From: Bagarius yarrelli
Taxonomy: Eukaryota > Chordata > Actinopteri > Siluriformes > Sisoridae
Reading direction: 5' to 3'
DNA: 64,000 bases
Assembly: GCA_005784505.1 (NCBI GenBank)
Contig: VCAZ01000003.1
Coordinates: 1,640,510-1,704,509, forward strand
Each line of letters starts with the position of its first letter. The stretch's first letter is position 1. This document shows positions 11,595 to 22,742 of this stretch, piece by piece. Position numbers and translations under genes: made by a program. The notes under the pieces were generated by a model. It worked only from the letters and a program-made list of their open reading frames with translations, did no database searches and was not told the origin of the DNA.

Positions 11595-11745
11595 CGAAAT
11601 GGTAGCTCAGTTGTTAAGGTGAAGTAAGAGGCCAACTATTACCACCAAGCTGTCCTGCTGGTGTCCCTGATCTCTCAATGGCTCAGTTGGATAAATGTAA
11701 TTCGCTCTAAATGAGAGCATCTGCTAAATGCCAAAAATGTAAATG
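11595..11745 (+). mobile_element. SINE-A inside duplication unit 2
   Basis: Same copy as in unit 1, with a local change just after the A box: GGTGAAGTAAGAGGCCAACT replaces GGTGTTGGCCTATTAACC, and the middle is shorter by about 15 bp. Confidence 0.88.
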
Positions 11746-12137
11746 TAAAAAAATATTGTAGTACCTCTACTGTATGAATTTTTATTACAAAAATTAATTT
11801 TCACACTTGTTTTGTTATGCCCTGCAGCTTTAACACTTTACCAAAGCCTTAAGAATATAATGAAAGTTTCCCTTTTTGGCTTATTTTACTCAAAGTTTGT
11901 ATCCTTAAAGTGAAATTAAGTTAAAGTGAAATTAAATTTCTGCTGTCCAAAATATTTTAAAAGCTTTCTTTAACCACAATCTTTAAACAATCTTTAACCC
12001 CTGAAATTCGGTAGTAACAAATCTCACACTAAAATGTGTATCCTGACTCGTTTTATATATCAGACTTGCGGCTATAAAGTGATTTTTTTGTTTACACTGA
12101 TTAGAATTTATTATTAATTAAAAATTAATTTAATACA

Positions 12138-12266
12138 TTTATATTTGCTGCATTTGGCAGATGCTCTTATACAAAGCAACTTTATTTCATTTATAAATAA
12201 CTAAGCAACTGGGGGTTGAGGTAACTTAGCAGTCCAACCTTGGCCACTGAGCTACCACCTCCCCCA
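12138..12266 (-). mobile_element. SINE-A, internally deleted
   Basis: GCATTTGGCAGATGCTCTTA at the 3' end, CTGGGGGTTGAGG in the body, and head CTGAGCTACCACCTCCCCC. The CAGCAGTGG to TCTTC section is missing. Confidence 0.8.
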
Positions 12267-12827
12267 GTGTCTTATTAGTCAGTTTTATACTAGTAAAAAA
12301 GGTTCTTGATTTTAAAAGTTTCTGTATCATGAAAGTCTTTGTGATTTTACCCATAGTAGAAGTGTTTAGAAAAGGAAGCTGCTGCACTTTCTACTATAAA
12401 TATAGCACTATGAGACCTTTATTGAAAATAATATAGTAAGGGAAAAACATGGCTTTCTCCTTTGGCTTAATATAGCTGAAAACTTGTGTGGTTTAAGAAG
12501 ATATTGTCTTTTCAAGGTCTCTGAACAAAAAAAAGAAAAATAAACCTTCACTGAAAAGCCTTCATCATAACCATCTGGTAACTAGGAACCCATTCAACTG
12601 TAAACAGGAAAAAACTCCTCCAAACTGCTTATATAAAGCTTTGTGAAAGTGCAAAAAGATTGAGAAGAATGTGTGTTTGTAGCTTGTCTTCTTACAGAAG
12701 TACTTCACATTTACTTTTTGACAGGAGAAACTTGATTTAGAATGTTGCAGTTCATTTTGGAGTACCGAACTATACTTCAGTCTTTTTGTTTCAAGAGCAC
12801 ATCATTTGTATGCAGCTGAAGAACTTT
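12267..12827. other. single-copy DNA
   Basis: No repeat, RNA or exon recognised. Confidence 0.4.
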
Positions 12828-12986
12828 ATAGCTAAAAGTTTGTGGACACCATATTAGTACATTTGGGTCAGAGTCAGGTCTCTCGAGTTCTTTCGATCTA
12901 ACCAAGACACACCATGTCTTCATAGAAATCAAGGCTTTGTGTAATAGAGTGTGGTCATGCTGGAACAGTGTTTACTCATAATGTTC
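12828..12986 (-). pseudogene. Tc1/mariner-type transposase relic, inverted
   Basis: The + strand starts with the terminal repeat TATAGCTAAAAGTTTGTGGA, and the minus strand then carries the same GAACTCGAGAG and CATGGTGTGTCTTGGTTAG region and GTTCCAGCATGACCA seen in the relic at 9070-9320. The middle of the transposase is deleted, putting the catalytic-block remnant next to the terminal repeat. Confidence 0.65.
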
Positions 12987-13017
12987 CAATGTTCCAAAAC
13001 GCAGAGTTTTTATACTA

Positions 13018-13157
13018 TTCAGTTCAATTCAGGTTTATTTATAAAGCAATTTTAATAATTGATATTGTTTTAAAGGAACTTTACAGAACATAAATAAGAA
13101 TAAAAAAGAACCCCTTGATAAAGTATTGTTAACCTGGGGCAACTGTGGTAGGAAAAA

Positions 13158-13230
<73 letters not shown>

Positions 13231-13275
13231 ATGGAAGAAACCTTGAGAGAAACCAGACTCAAAAGGAAACCCAAA
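13018..13275 (-). mobile_element. L2-like LINE 3' end interrupted by a TA array
   Basis: On the minus strand it reads GGTTTCCTTTTGAGTCTGGT, TTTCTCTCAAGGTTTCTTCC, then the TA array, then AACCTGAATTGAACTG at the terminus. The array sits where other copies have the CTCATCTCAGGGAGTTTTTC block. Confidence 0.75.
13159..13224. repeat. TA dinucleotide array
   Basis: About 32 uninterrupted TA units inside the LINE tail. It also generates an antisense run of I and Y codons. Confidence 0.97.
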
Positions 13276-13403
13276 AAAAGTGTGTTTCATAAATAATTGT
13301 ATTTTGAACATTTTAATACTATAATGTGCTTCTAAATTTGTGTCATCAATTTGGAGAAAACCACAAATTGTTTCTATGGGTAACATTAAATCTCTAAAAA
13401 GAG

Positions 13404-13600
13404 AAAGGTGGTAGCTCAGTCATTAAGATGTTATACTACCAACCAAAAGATTGACGGTTTCGTTTCCAAGTACCACCATGTTACCACTGTGGTGCCCTTG
13501 AGAAAGGCTCTTATCCCTCAACTGCTCAGCTGTATTAACTTATGTAAAAAATGTAAGTCATTCTGGATAAGGGCATCTGCCAAATGCCCTAAATATATTA
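13404..13600 (+). mobile_element. SINE-A, full length
   Basis: GGTGGTAGCTCAGTCATTAA head, CACCATGTTACCACTGTGG body, and GGATAAGGGCATCTGCCAAA end. Confidence 0.85.
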
Positions 13601-16075
13601 ATTATAATATATATAATATAAACCAAAAAAGTATGTTAGCAATTTTTATTAAATCGTTTAAGATTTCACAATTAAAAAAAATAAAGTAGGGAAAAATGTC
13701 TTAATTTAATTTAATATCAATAGTTTAAACGTTGTTGAAATAATATTTAAAATAGTTTTGTGTTAAAGTTTTTATAAGCAGAACCAAAATTAAAATATGG
13801 GATGATTTTAAACAACTTTCATGTGTATTTTTATATCTTAATTGTGTATTTGTGGAAATATACAATAAAAGACACTTAAAGATTTTTCCTAATATCTTCC
13901 TTAACACTATTGTCTTAGGCTTGCTTATGAGAATGCATATAAATCAAATGTTTAATTTTTTGTATTTCTATATCATGACAGGGCTTTATGGGGTAATTTG
14001 GAGTACATTCTAGCAAACACTAATGTTGAGATATTATGATAAAGCGAATCCAGTACTTTGAACTAAAAGACTTGCCAAAATGACAATTCTAACAAGGTAC
14101 CTGTAAGGCCAACCGAAACTACATCAATAATAATCAGGCCAAGAACAGCCCTATAAGGGATTCTAATTATAACCTATGATACTGAAGATACCCTAGTTAT
14201 TGTGGGGTATTTTTCTAATACTGACTGGTCTCCTCTGTAAAACTAATTTGGATTTCTGTAAAGATGTTTTTAGACAATGTCAATTTAAATAAAATTGAAT
14301 TGAATTTTAAATACTGATCATCTGAAAAATGCAAATCGATGCAGCTCATTTGCATCTCATTGATGCTCAGATGATCCTGAACACCAAGCATGTCAAACAG
14401 AAGAGTGGGCACTAAATCTTTCCTTGGCTGAGGGTCTGTTTATAGTATACCGACGTGCACAAACAGAACAGCTCGTCCTACATTTTTATAGTGACATTTT
14501 TCATAATTAAATATGAAGTTTTATTTATTGTATTGTATGTGTTATGTGATTGTAAATATGAATAATTTATTTTAATCGAATTGCTGGTTGTGCCAATGAA
14601 AACCGGTATAGAATTCAAAACTTCTGCTGTTATAAGGTCTGGCTACACACGACTATAGTCTAGCTGGCTAAATTGCTAGTACTTATTAAAAAGCAAGGCT
14701 ATATAATACAATGGGGTATCAAAAAGTTTTGAGACCTGCCAACAGATGGAAGCAAAAGCAACAAGCACAGAGTCACAGGAAGGCCCTGTCTGTTGGCGTG
14801 TCTGGAACCTTTTTGATGCATCTTTGTATATCATAAATGGAAATGTAGTATTTAAATTAAAAATTGTGGACCAAAACATACTATAATTTGTGAAGGGCAA
14901 CTATGTTATCTTTTTTAATACTGCTTTTATTATTGAAGTCAGCTGAAAAAAGAGTTGAAAAATAGAAATTTTTCTAATACAAAATATGTAACAGTCCTTG
15001 AGTTTAAATGTAGTATCACATGCTGGTGGTATTATTATGCATTTATCACTTACAGGCTGCGTGTTTTGTGTGGGTGTGTTGGATAATTAAACACCAGATG
15101 ATCTGCGGAGTTTAAATAGTGTAAGCTTGTAGTCATTCCAAGAAAACAGTTGCATTTTTACAACAGATGATGAAACCTGAACAAAATTTACATTGAGCTA
15201 TCTGAGCATGTCCAAAAGTGGTAGCCCTTAAAATGTCAATAAATGAGCTGGCGTTCTTAATACAGGAATAAAAATGATAGCTCTCCACCCTACAGATGGA
15301 ATAGCGCTGCCCAGGGTATGGCCTGCTGTTTCGGATCAAAAAGTCAGCAAATGCAAGAATGTAAGAGGTACTATAATGTGGCTTACACTTTATTTTTAAC
15401 TAGTAGACTTAAATTATGACAAGTTACCTGGACTTCCTTCTGAAATATCATAAAAAGAAAACTGGGCCTATGAGTCCATTCATAACATTACTAAAGATAT
15501 CCTAGTTATAACATTGTAGTACCTCAAAACTAACCCCTTGATGAATTGCACTTGTTCAGAAAACAGGCAACATTACTTGTTTAATTCACAATCTTTGGTT
15601 TAATTCACAATTCGCATTGACATTGGTTGCCTGATATATGCTAGGCTGCACCCGTATCATATGGCTCAGCATGTCCAGGCTCTGCATCTATCATTTTCAT
15701 TATGAAAACAGACATGATGTTGGCAAACAGCAGCATAATACAATTTGGTTTTACCAACCACAGAGCATTTAGAGTCTTTTAATGAGGTTAGAAAAATTTG
15801 TAAGTAAAAAAAAAAATTTATATATTATATATTATTATATTATATTATAAGTATTGTTTTAACCTCTTTGGACTTGGAGTTGGATTTGACAAAGGTGAAC
15901 TTGACTACAGACAGCCCTGCCTAGTTATGGTTGGGAATTATCTCAATCTACTGATCTTTAACAGAGGTAAACAGAAACAATTATCTTAGAATTAAAGAGG
16001 CAGAGGCATCAGTGATGAAATGAATGGCTTTCTGTTTTAATAAAACTTGATTGATTGATTTGAATCATGTAGGGC
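13601..16075. other. 2.5 kb of AT-rich single-copy DNA
   Basis: Very AT-rich near 13600-14000 and 15800-15860 (TATATTATATTATTATAT). At about 14690-14830 the GGGGTATCAAAAAGTTTTGA segment recalls mariner ends, but no transposase frame supports it. Just before 16075 the AATAAAACTTGATTGATTGA segment looks like the tail of another retroelement. No gene seen. Confidence 0.35.
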
Positions 16076-17594
16076 TGAAGGGTTCTTGTTAATTGGTCAA
16101 AAGAAGTAAGAGATTGGATGTTATGCAATTTCCTCTTGCTTAACGCTATCAAGACGGAGGTTCTGGTTCTAGGACCACAGGTAGCTAAAAGTAAGCTTCC
16201 TGATCACACCTTAACCCTAGACAGTCTTTCTGTTTCACCAAGTGCAACAGTAAAAGATCTGGGTGTGTGATTTTAGACTCCAATCTCTCATTTGAAGCCC
16301 ATGTCGACAATATTACCAGGATAGCATTCTATCATCTTAGAAATATCGCTAAAATAAGAAATATCTTGTCGCTTACTGATGCCGAAAAATTAGTTCATGC
16401 GTTTATCACATCCAGGCTGGATTACTGTAACGCTTTACTGTCTGGATGTTCAACTAGGTGCATTAATAAACTTCAGCTAGTCCAGAACGCAGCAGCGAGA
16501 GTCCTCACTAAAACTAAAAGATACGAGCACATCACGCCGGTCCTATCCACACTGCACTGGCTCCCAGTGAGACACCGCATCGATTTTAAAATACTACTTT
16601 TAACTTATAAAGCTCTAAATGGTCTCGCACCGCAGTACTTGAAAGCGAACCTTCTAGTGTCTTACGTTCCGTCACGCCTACTTCGATTCAAAGGATGCAG
16701 GCTGCCTGTCAGTACCCACGCGCATTATAAAAACTCTACAGCAGGGGGCAGAGCCTTTTCTCACAGAGCCCCAATGCTATGGAATAGCCTCCCTATGTAT
16801 GTTCGGGAATCAGACACAGTCTCAGTGTTTAAGTCCAGGTTAAAAAACGTACTTATTTAATTCAAGCCTTTTGTATTGATTCCCCTTAGATAAAGGAGCA
16901 GATATGGGGGACTCATGGGTGTTGAGTATTAAGGTGATCTGGTATGTTTAGATGCTGTGTCTTCCCCTCTCTTATTGATCACAGTGTTGATGATGAGAGC
17001 GGCTGGTTGCTTAACATATCAGGGAGCCCTCATGTCTGTGTTTCCCTCTGGTTCTCCTTTTAGTTATGCTGACCTAGTTAGTCTTGCCGGAGTCCATGCT
17101 TTACTCTACATTATTCATTTAATCAATCCAAACCGTGTGATTACATTGTCACTTAACTGTTTTCCTTCTTTTGATCCAGACCCCACCTCCGACCCCGTCC
17201 TGTGGGACCCTTCCCTGTGACCTGCCCAGCGGATGATGCATCACCAGGGCGATCTAGGACGACCCACTTCGCCATAAAGACGTTCCGGCTGCTCGCTAAG
17301 GACTAATGATTATAGTTGTTGACACACACACAATGTAACCTCATGATCCCTGCTACCTGTTTTTCACCCAAATGAGGATGGGTTCCCTGTTGAGTCTGGT
17401 TCCTCTCAAGGTTTCTTCCTATCTCATCTCAGGGATTTTTTCCTTGCCACCGTCGCCCCCGGCTTGCTCATCAGGGACAAACTGATTTCTGTTTAATTCT
17501 GTTTCATAATTTCTTCAATTGTAAAGCTGCTTTGTGACAATCACCATTGTAAAAAGCGCCAAACAAATAAAACTGAATTGAATTGAATTGAATT
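16076..17594 (+). mobile_element. L2-like (jockey superfamily) LINE, 5'-truncated
   Basis: The element keeps the last ~260 codons of ORF2, a ~730-bp 3' untranslated region and an AACTGAATTGAATTGAATT tail. The UTR blocks (CTGCTACCTGTTTTTCACCC, GAGGATGGGTTCCCTG, CTCAAGGTTTCTTCCTATCT, GCTTGCTCATCAGGGACAAA, TGTAAAGCTGCTTTGTGACA) recur alone in the shorter copies in this window, so this is the reference copy. Assignment to L2 rather than CR1 or Rex1 rests on the C-terminal protein and is tentative. Confidence 0.88.
16082..16860 (+). pseudogene. reverse transcriptase C-terminal region of LINE ORF2, frameshifted
   Basis: The upstream part reads WSKEVRDWMLCNFLLLNAIK and KTEVLVLGP, the segment after the RT core in this LINE group. 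A 2-bp GT gain at about 16264-16268 (GGGTGTGTGATT) shifts frame before ILDSNLSF. The second part is open to 16860 and shows SRLDYCNALLSG, LQLVQNAAARVLT, ITPVLSTLHWLPV, KILLLTYKALNGLAP and the terminal LWNSLP. The N-terminal endonuclease and the RT catalytic motifs are missing, so it cannot be active. Confidence 0.85.
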
Positions 17595-17769
17595 TTCAGG
17601 TTTGATGAATGTTTCAGCAGGTAAAAAGCTGCACATTAAATATCTAGTTACAATTGTGCATTCGGATAATGCCTTTAATCAGAGTTTCTCTTGAGAAATT
17701 AAGTAGTAAGCGAGATGATTTGGGAACACTCTTTTATAACTTTTGTTATTGTAAGCAGCTAAGGATAAG
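17595..17769. other. short spacer
   Basis: AT-rich, unremarkable. It contains CAGCTAAGGATAAGCAGCTAAGGAG, a CAGCTAAGGA direct repeat, at its right edge. Confidence 0.35.
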
Positions 17770-18027
17770 CAGCTAAGGAGTCTGGAAGTCTGATCAAACT
17801 TTTAAAGACTTTGGAAACTCTGGAACGAAGTGACGTGGGAGTAAGTCCTTTTTCCATCGATTTAGACCAGACCAGACCAGTGGCTTAAACAGGGCGAGAG
17901 ATTGTGATTGAGGAATTAGGAGCAGATACACCTGCTTAGGAGTCCGTGACTGGATGGTATATGACCGTGACAAATAGTTGGACAAAGCCTTAAGTAATAA
18001 GCCATCATGTCTGAAAAACAAAAGCCT
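17770..18027 (+). repeat. E-family dispersed repeat, copy 1
   Basis: Shares with 25590-25906 the blocks GTCTGGAAGTCTG (there GTCTGAAAGTCTG), GTGGGAGTAAGTCCTTTTTC (there GTAGGAGTGAGTTCTTCTTC), CATCGATTTAGACCAGACC and an end with a GATTGAGGAATTAGGAGCAG-like block and GTGAC. Nature unknown; a non-autonomous retroelement or LTR fragment is possible. Confidence 0.55.
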
Positions 18028-18420
18028 TTCTCTTTACCTTTAAAGATAGATTCAATCTTTTAAAGTCAGGAGTATGAATGGTTATGGTTAGAAGTGAAGA
18101 ACGATGTATGAATGTTATCAATCTTACCATGGTAATACCTAGATACTTGTTTAGATTGGCGGGAATTTCATTCTGTGCCAGTTTCTCTCAGAAGCCCTAA
18201 AAAAAAACAAGAGTAAGGGCAGACCCTATCAAGGCAAGCGGTTAATGTAGAGAATGGGGAATCTCTGGATTTATTTATTTAGATATACAAAGCATTGGAA
18301 GATAAAATCTTAAAGGGAATACTGAGTGCATGACACTAAACCTCTGGTTAAAACAGAATAAAGTACAAAAAAAGGATGATTGACAAAAAAGATAAAAATA
18401 ATTTGAAAATTATATTCTAG
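18028..18420. other. single-copy DNA
   Basis: Nothing recognised; AT-rich toward the right end. Confidence 0.4.
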
Positions 18421-18660
18421 CAGCATGGTGGCACAGCGGATAGCGTTGACTCTAACACTTCCTTGGCTTTAATTAAACAGGTTTTGATTCAGAGTGTCAT
18501 CCAAAGTTCAGGTTACTGTCTGCAGGGAGGTCTCCAATTTCCTGCCTAGTCATATGCAAGTAGATTGTCTTCACTACACTGTATTACATTACTTTCTTTA
18601 CTACATTGGTATTGCCAGGATAGAGTGAACATCTCTTGTGATCCAGACCAGGCTACTGTA
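18421..18660 (+). mobile_element. diverged B-element relative, copy 1
   Basis: Head GCAGCATGGTGGCACAGCGG is B-like. Downstream GGTTTTGATTCAGAG, TTACTGTCTGCAGGGAGG, CCAATTTCCTGCC and CATATGCAAGTAGATTG match 18975-19100 rather than the main B family, so these two form a subfamily. Confidence 0.6.
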
Positions 18661-18671
18661 TATGAAAGGAA

Positions 18672-18872
18672 ATGATACAGTAGTTTATTGGTTAAGATGT
18701 TGGTCTCTTGACTACTGATCAGACGTTTGTGAGTTCATTTCTCAGTGCTACCATACTGTCACTGCTGAACCCAGAGCAACAAACTCAAATGCCAATTCAA
18801 ATTAACATAAAATATGAATAATAAATGGACGTTAATCCGGACAAGGGTGTTTGACAAGTGGTGTAAACGTAA
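18672..18872 (+). mobile_element. SINE-A, decayed
   Basis: TTATTGGTTAAGATGTTGGT head, GTTCATTTCTCAGTGCTACC, and CCGGACAAGGGTGTTTGACA end. The body has lost AGCAAGGCC. Confidence 0.7.
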
Positions 18873-18959
18873 AAAAGGAATCTGTATTAAAAATAATTGC
18901 TCTTTTTAGTCCTAATTTTATACAATGTTATGTCTTAGTACATGTGTTTCTCATAGAGT

Positions 18960-19140
18960 ATTAATGATTCCATTAAACCCGGGTTTGATTCTGAGATTAG
19001 ATTACTGTCTGCAGGGAGTTCTCTAATTTCCCGCCTTAACATATGCAAGTACTTTGACTGTGTAACTCTAGGATTGACTCTGCATCTACTGCGGTCCAAA
19101 CCAAGATAAAAAGTAGTGAAAAGGAATGGTGAAAGGACTA
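18960..19140 (+). mobile_element. diverged B-element relative, copy 2
   Basis: GGGTTTGATTCTGAGATTAG, TTACTGTCTGCAGGGAGTTC, TAATTTCCCGCCTTAACATA and TGCAAGT align with copy 1 about 500 bp upstream. It is truncated before the GATGGACTGG part. Confidence 0.6.
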
Positions 19141-19184
19141 GTTCTCGATTTCTTCTAATTGAATTCAATGTTCCATACGTACCA

Positions 19185-19395
19185 CAAGGTACCAGTGACC
19201 AGTTTCCTGCCCCTTTGCTCGATTTATAGGAGCTTCGATGAAAGACAGGGACTTATTTTGCTCCACCGACCCACAGTCGGTGTCCCACAAATGAGGAGGG
19301 GTTTCTTCCTACTTTATCTCAGGCAGTTTTTTCCTTGTCACAGATGCCACCAGCTTTCTCATCAGGGACAAATTTACACTTTTTCACTGTTACTG
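19185..19395 (+). mobile_element. L2-like LINE tail, second subfamily, copy 2
   Basis: GGTACCAGTGACCAGTTTCC, TGCTCCACCGACCCA, GGTTTCTTCCTACTTTATCT and CTCATCAGGGACAAATTTAC align with 7250-7590. The last ~35 bp are missing; B-element sequence follows directly. Confidence 0.72.
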
Positions 19396-19596
19396 CATTC
19401 TGAGTGAAGCTGTTTAGTGTTGCCTCACAGACAGAAGGTCCGGGTTCGATTCCGGACAGGGGAATCGATTTAGGGGCCTTTCTGTGTGGAGTTTGCATGT
19501 GCTTCCCATGCTTGCGTGGGTTTACTCCGTGTACCACCATCAACCTAACATAACATATGTTAGGTTGATTGGTAATTCTAAAATGCCTATAGGAGT

Positions 19597-19630
<34 letters not shown>

Positions 19631-19640
19631 CCCTGAACTT
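19396..19640 (+). mobile_element. B-element, truncated at a TG array
   Basis: GTGTTGCCTCACAGACAGAA head, GGTTCGATTCCGGACAGGGG, GTGGAGTTTGCATGTGCTTC, TTAGGTTGATTGGTAATTC, GGAGTAAGTGTG, then a TG array (19601-19628) replaces the remainder. An inverted duplication of the CAACCTAACAT block is at 19540-19570. Confidence 0.82.
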
Positions 19641-20407
19641 GTATTGCAATTGTGTAGTAAATTACAGTTATTATGTTTCTATCGATTTGAAAACTCAGAA
19701 TCAACTATTCTGCAACAAAGCTCTTGCTTTGAAAACTTTTGTAAACAGCTCTAATAGAATATGCTTTCTGGAAAGTGCTGTTAGTGCCATTCTGGTTCAT
19801 TTTAAGCACAATGCACTGATGTATCTGGTGGAACTATCTTGCTTTATATGTTTTTTTAAACATCTATTCACATCATTAGTCTATAAGAAGCAATCACTTG
19901 CTTTTCAAACGCTTTTGATTGTGACTTCTTTTAAAGGATTTGAGTGCATTTTAGTTTAGCAGCCATTTAAATGTGCCGTTTCATGTTATATACAACCTGT
20001 CGGCTGTGAGGAAGCAGAAGCTGCTATTTAGACAGGCTAATTAGACATACCCACAGATGTCATACTTCCTGCTCTCTTTTCATGCTGGGAGAGGAAAAAG
20101 CTTGCAACCCAGGCAAGTACATTACTGTTGCAGGAAGCCATTGCCAGACACATCACCCATTGCTCATTAGAGTTCACTTAAAGTGAGTCACATAGCAATT
20201 TTATTCTTTTAAATAGACCACTCTGACAGGGGGAAAAAAAATCACAAATTTGACTAACAGTATTCGAAAGGCTTATCAAGGCAAACATTCTTCTGAGTAC
20301 TTGGTTTCTGCGTAGGTGAACGTAGTCTGGCAAAGGTCATGGTGGATGGAGGACATTTTACAGTTTTAGCTCTCTTAACAATGGTACATTAAAACCCATT
20401 GAGTCCG
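19641..20407. other. single-copy DNA with a possible regulatory block
   Basis: A 118-codon frame starts in the TG array and runs to 19959; its C-rich and F-rich translation matches nothing known, so I do not call it a gene. From 19960 to 20210 sequence is balanced and non-repetitive (GACAGGCTAATTAGACATAC holds a homeodomain TAATTA core), typical of conserved non-coding DNA. Confidence 0.3.
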
Positions 20408-20632
20408 GTGAGTAAGTGGGTTTACCCCGGGTTCTCCGGTTTCTTCCTACAGTCCGAAAACTTGTATGTCAAGGTTGATTGGTGATTCTAAATTGCCCAT
20501 AGGAGTGAGTGTGAGTGTGTGTTGCCCTGTGATGGACGTCTCTTTCAAAGACGCTGTGAAAGGCTCGAGCAGATCCCAGTGACCCAGAGTTAGGAAATAG
20601 GCGGGTATAAAAGATGAATTAATGAAATCATA
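20408..20632 (+). mobile_element. B-element, internally deleted
   Basis: GTGGGTTTACCCCGGGTTCT, CGGTTTCTTCCTACAGTCCG, TTGATTGGTGATTCTAAATT, CCCTGTGATGGACG, then the AGACGCTGTGAAAGGCTCGA end and GATGAATTAATGAA tail. The head and the GACCTGTCCAGGGTG block are missing. Confidence 0.82.
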
Positions 20633-20707
20633 CAGTTCAGTGACATTTCTGTATATTATTGTATATAAGATTTCTTTTCTTGGAGTTTGCAAACACACAT
20701 TAAACTT

Positions 20708-20892
20708 ATAACATTTAGCAGACATCCTTATCCAGAGCGACTTATATTTATCTCTTTTACACAGCGAACCAATGGGGGGTTAAGGGCCTTATTTAGGGAC
20801 TCAACAGTGGTAACTTGGTGGTGCTAGGAATCAAAGCCCAATCCTTTATTTAGCAGTCCAACACCTTAACCTTAATCTAGCTACCACCTCCG
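20708..20892 (-). mobile_element. SINE-A, full length
   Basis: AGACATCCTTATCCAGAGCG, GGGGGGTTAAGGGCCTTATT, AACTTGGTGGTGCTAGGAAT and head AGCAGTCCAACACCTTAACC. Confidence 0.88.
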
Positions 20893-22280
20893 CATGGTTA
20901 ACAGAAAAACAATAACATGGAAATTTTACAAGCATAGACGTATCTGCAATGCTAATTTATAATGATGTCTCATGCTAAAAAGCCATATAAATAAATTTGC
21001 ATAATATTAAATTTAATATCAGGTTTTTTGACAGCATTTAAAACACAGCACTGACTAAATATCAGCAAAGACTTTTATTATTAATCTGTTGATTATATTG
21101 TAAATTTGATTTTAATAAGAATACTTAAGCTTAAACATTAAGGTTTATTAAATGTAATGTTTTTAATATATTTAAAGCAACTTTCTCTTGTTTTCCAGAA
21201 TCTTCCTTAAAGTTCAGTTTCTTTAAATGGTTAAATAAAAATACAATAAATAATGCAACAAACATGGTAGGCTGTTAATTAGCAAATGATGTTTTTTTCT
21301 TTTCAAACACTAGGAAAAACTGTCTTATGTCTGTCGGAAACACAACTGACCATCAGCTGACCTTTTTCCATTGTTGTTTCTTTCCAGATGGAGCGCTCTC
21401 TCTCAGGAATGTGACACATAACCGAGGGAAACGGGCAGAAAAAAACAGATCTTGTTGGCACAGGGACTTGACTGTTATAATTGTTGAATCCATTGAACCT
21501 TGGCTTCTGATCGTAGTTGGGGACAGGTGTCGAGGAGATAAGCCTCGACCTCATCACCACAAACGATAAGTGCACCGTCTGCCCAATGCTGCCATTTCCC
21601 CGACCCCGAAAATGACTGTTCTCGATTGGAATAAGATTGGTGTTCACAGATTGCGATGTAGGCTGTAACAAGGCTTACAGATGGCCAGATAAAGCAAAAA
21701 GGGGGTAAAGAATCCAAACGATGTGGAAATGTGCGTCCCTATTATTCCGAGATGGCATACACAGATGGCATGCACAGTATGTTTCACCACTGCCTCAGGT
21801 TTTTTCTGCGCATATGATAAAGCCGTCTTCATTGGCTCATTCTCTGGATGCAGGATAATGTTTAACTCTTTGCCACTAACACAATGAAAGACGGCGAATA
21901 AAATCTTTTGTCCTCGCACTGATGAGTGATGATGCATCTCATCATGCTTGAGCTATTTAAAATATCTCCTCAATCAGATCTTTGCTGCGTTTTATTTACA
22001 ACGTCAGAGAACATGACATGTTTAATTTGCAGTTTGGCGCGCATCGCTCTCGGCCTGTGCGGATCCTTTGTTTCTTTTCTGGCAAATGATTTTGCATTTT
22101 GTTCGGGCGAGAACATCATTGAGAGTGATCTAGTCAATCTGTAATTACCGTCTTTTGTTCAGCCACACGGCTAGCCTGTTATTTAGCATCACTTATACCG
22201 CCTGCACATTTTGGCTCTGAAATGACAGCACGTCCATCACTGAGAAATAAAAAAAAAAGTGAGACATTAAATATGCATTC
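20893..22280. other. single-copy block, strong conserved non-coding candidate
   Basis: 20893-21300 is AT-rich and plain. From about 21570 to 22240 the sequence is balanced and repeat-free with stacked motifs: CACACAGATGGCATGC, TGATGAGTGATGATGCATC, GACAACGTCAG-like and CTGTAATTACCGTC (TAATTA homeodomain core). Small overlapping frames on both strands show no codon signature. I infer an enhancer-like element; I cannot test conservation. Confidence 0.35.
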
Positions 22281-22283
22281 AGC

Positions 22284-22742
<459 letters not shown>

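Larger units (their letters stand above)
10753..12120 (+). repeat. tandem duplication, unit 2
   Basis: It starts AGGAATGCTTAAAAATTTAC and follows unit 1 block by block to CAGACTTGCGGCTATAAAG at about 12061-12080. It keeps about 130 bp (11325-11455) missing in unit 1 and lacks about 75 bp after CTTTAACAC. Identity in the matched blocks appears to be around nine bases in ten by eye. Confidence 0.93.

Noticed and set aside
14690..14900. Possible mariner element around GTATCAAAAAGTTTTGAGAC
   Set aside because: No inverted partner, target TA pair or transposase-like frame found.
18672..18740. SINE heads as extra tRNA genes, here and in other SINE-A copies
   Set aside because: They keep A/B-box-like motifs but do not fold as cloverleaf tRNAs and are joined to SINE bodies.
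19603..19959. 118-codon frame starting in a TG array
   Set aside because: Its start is a repeated C/V stretch from the dinucleotide array and the remainder has no recognisable domain.
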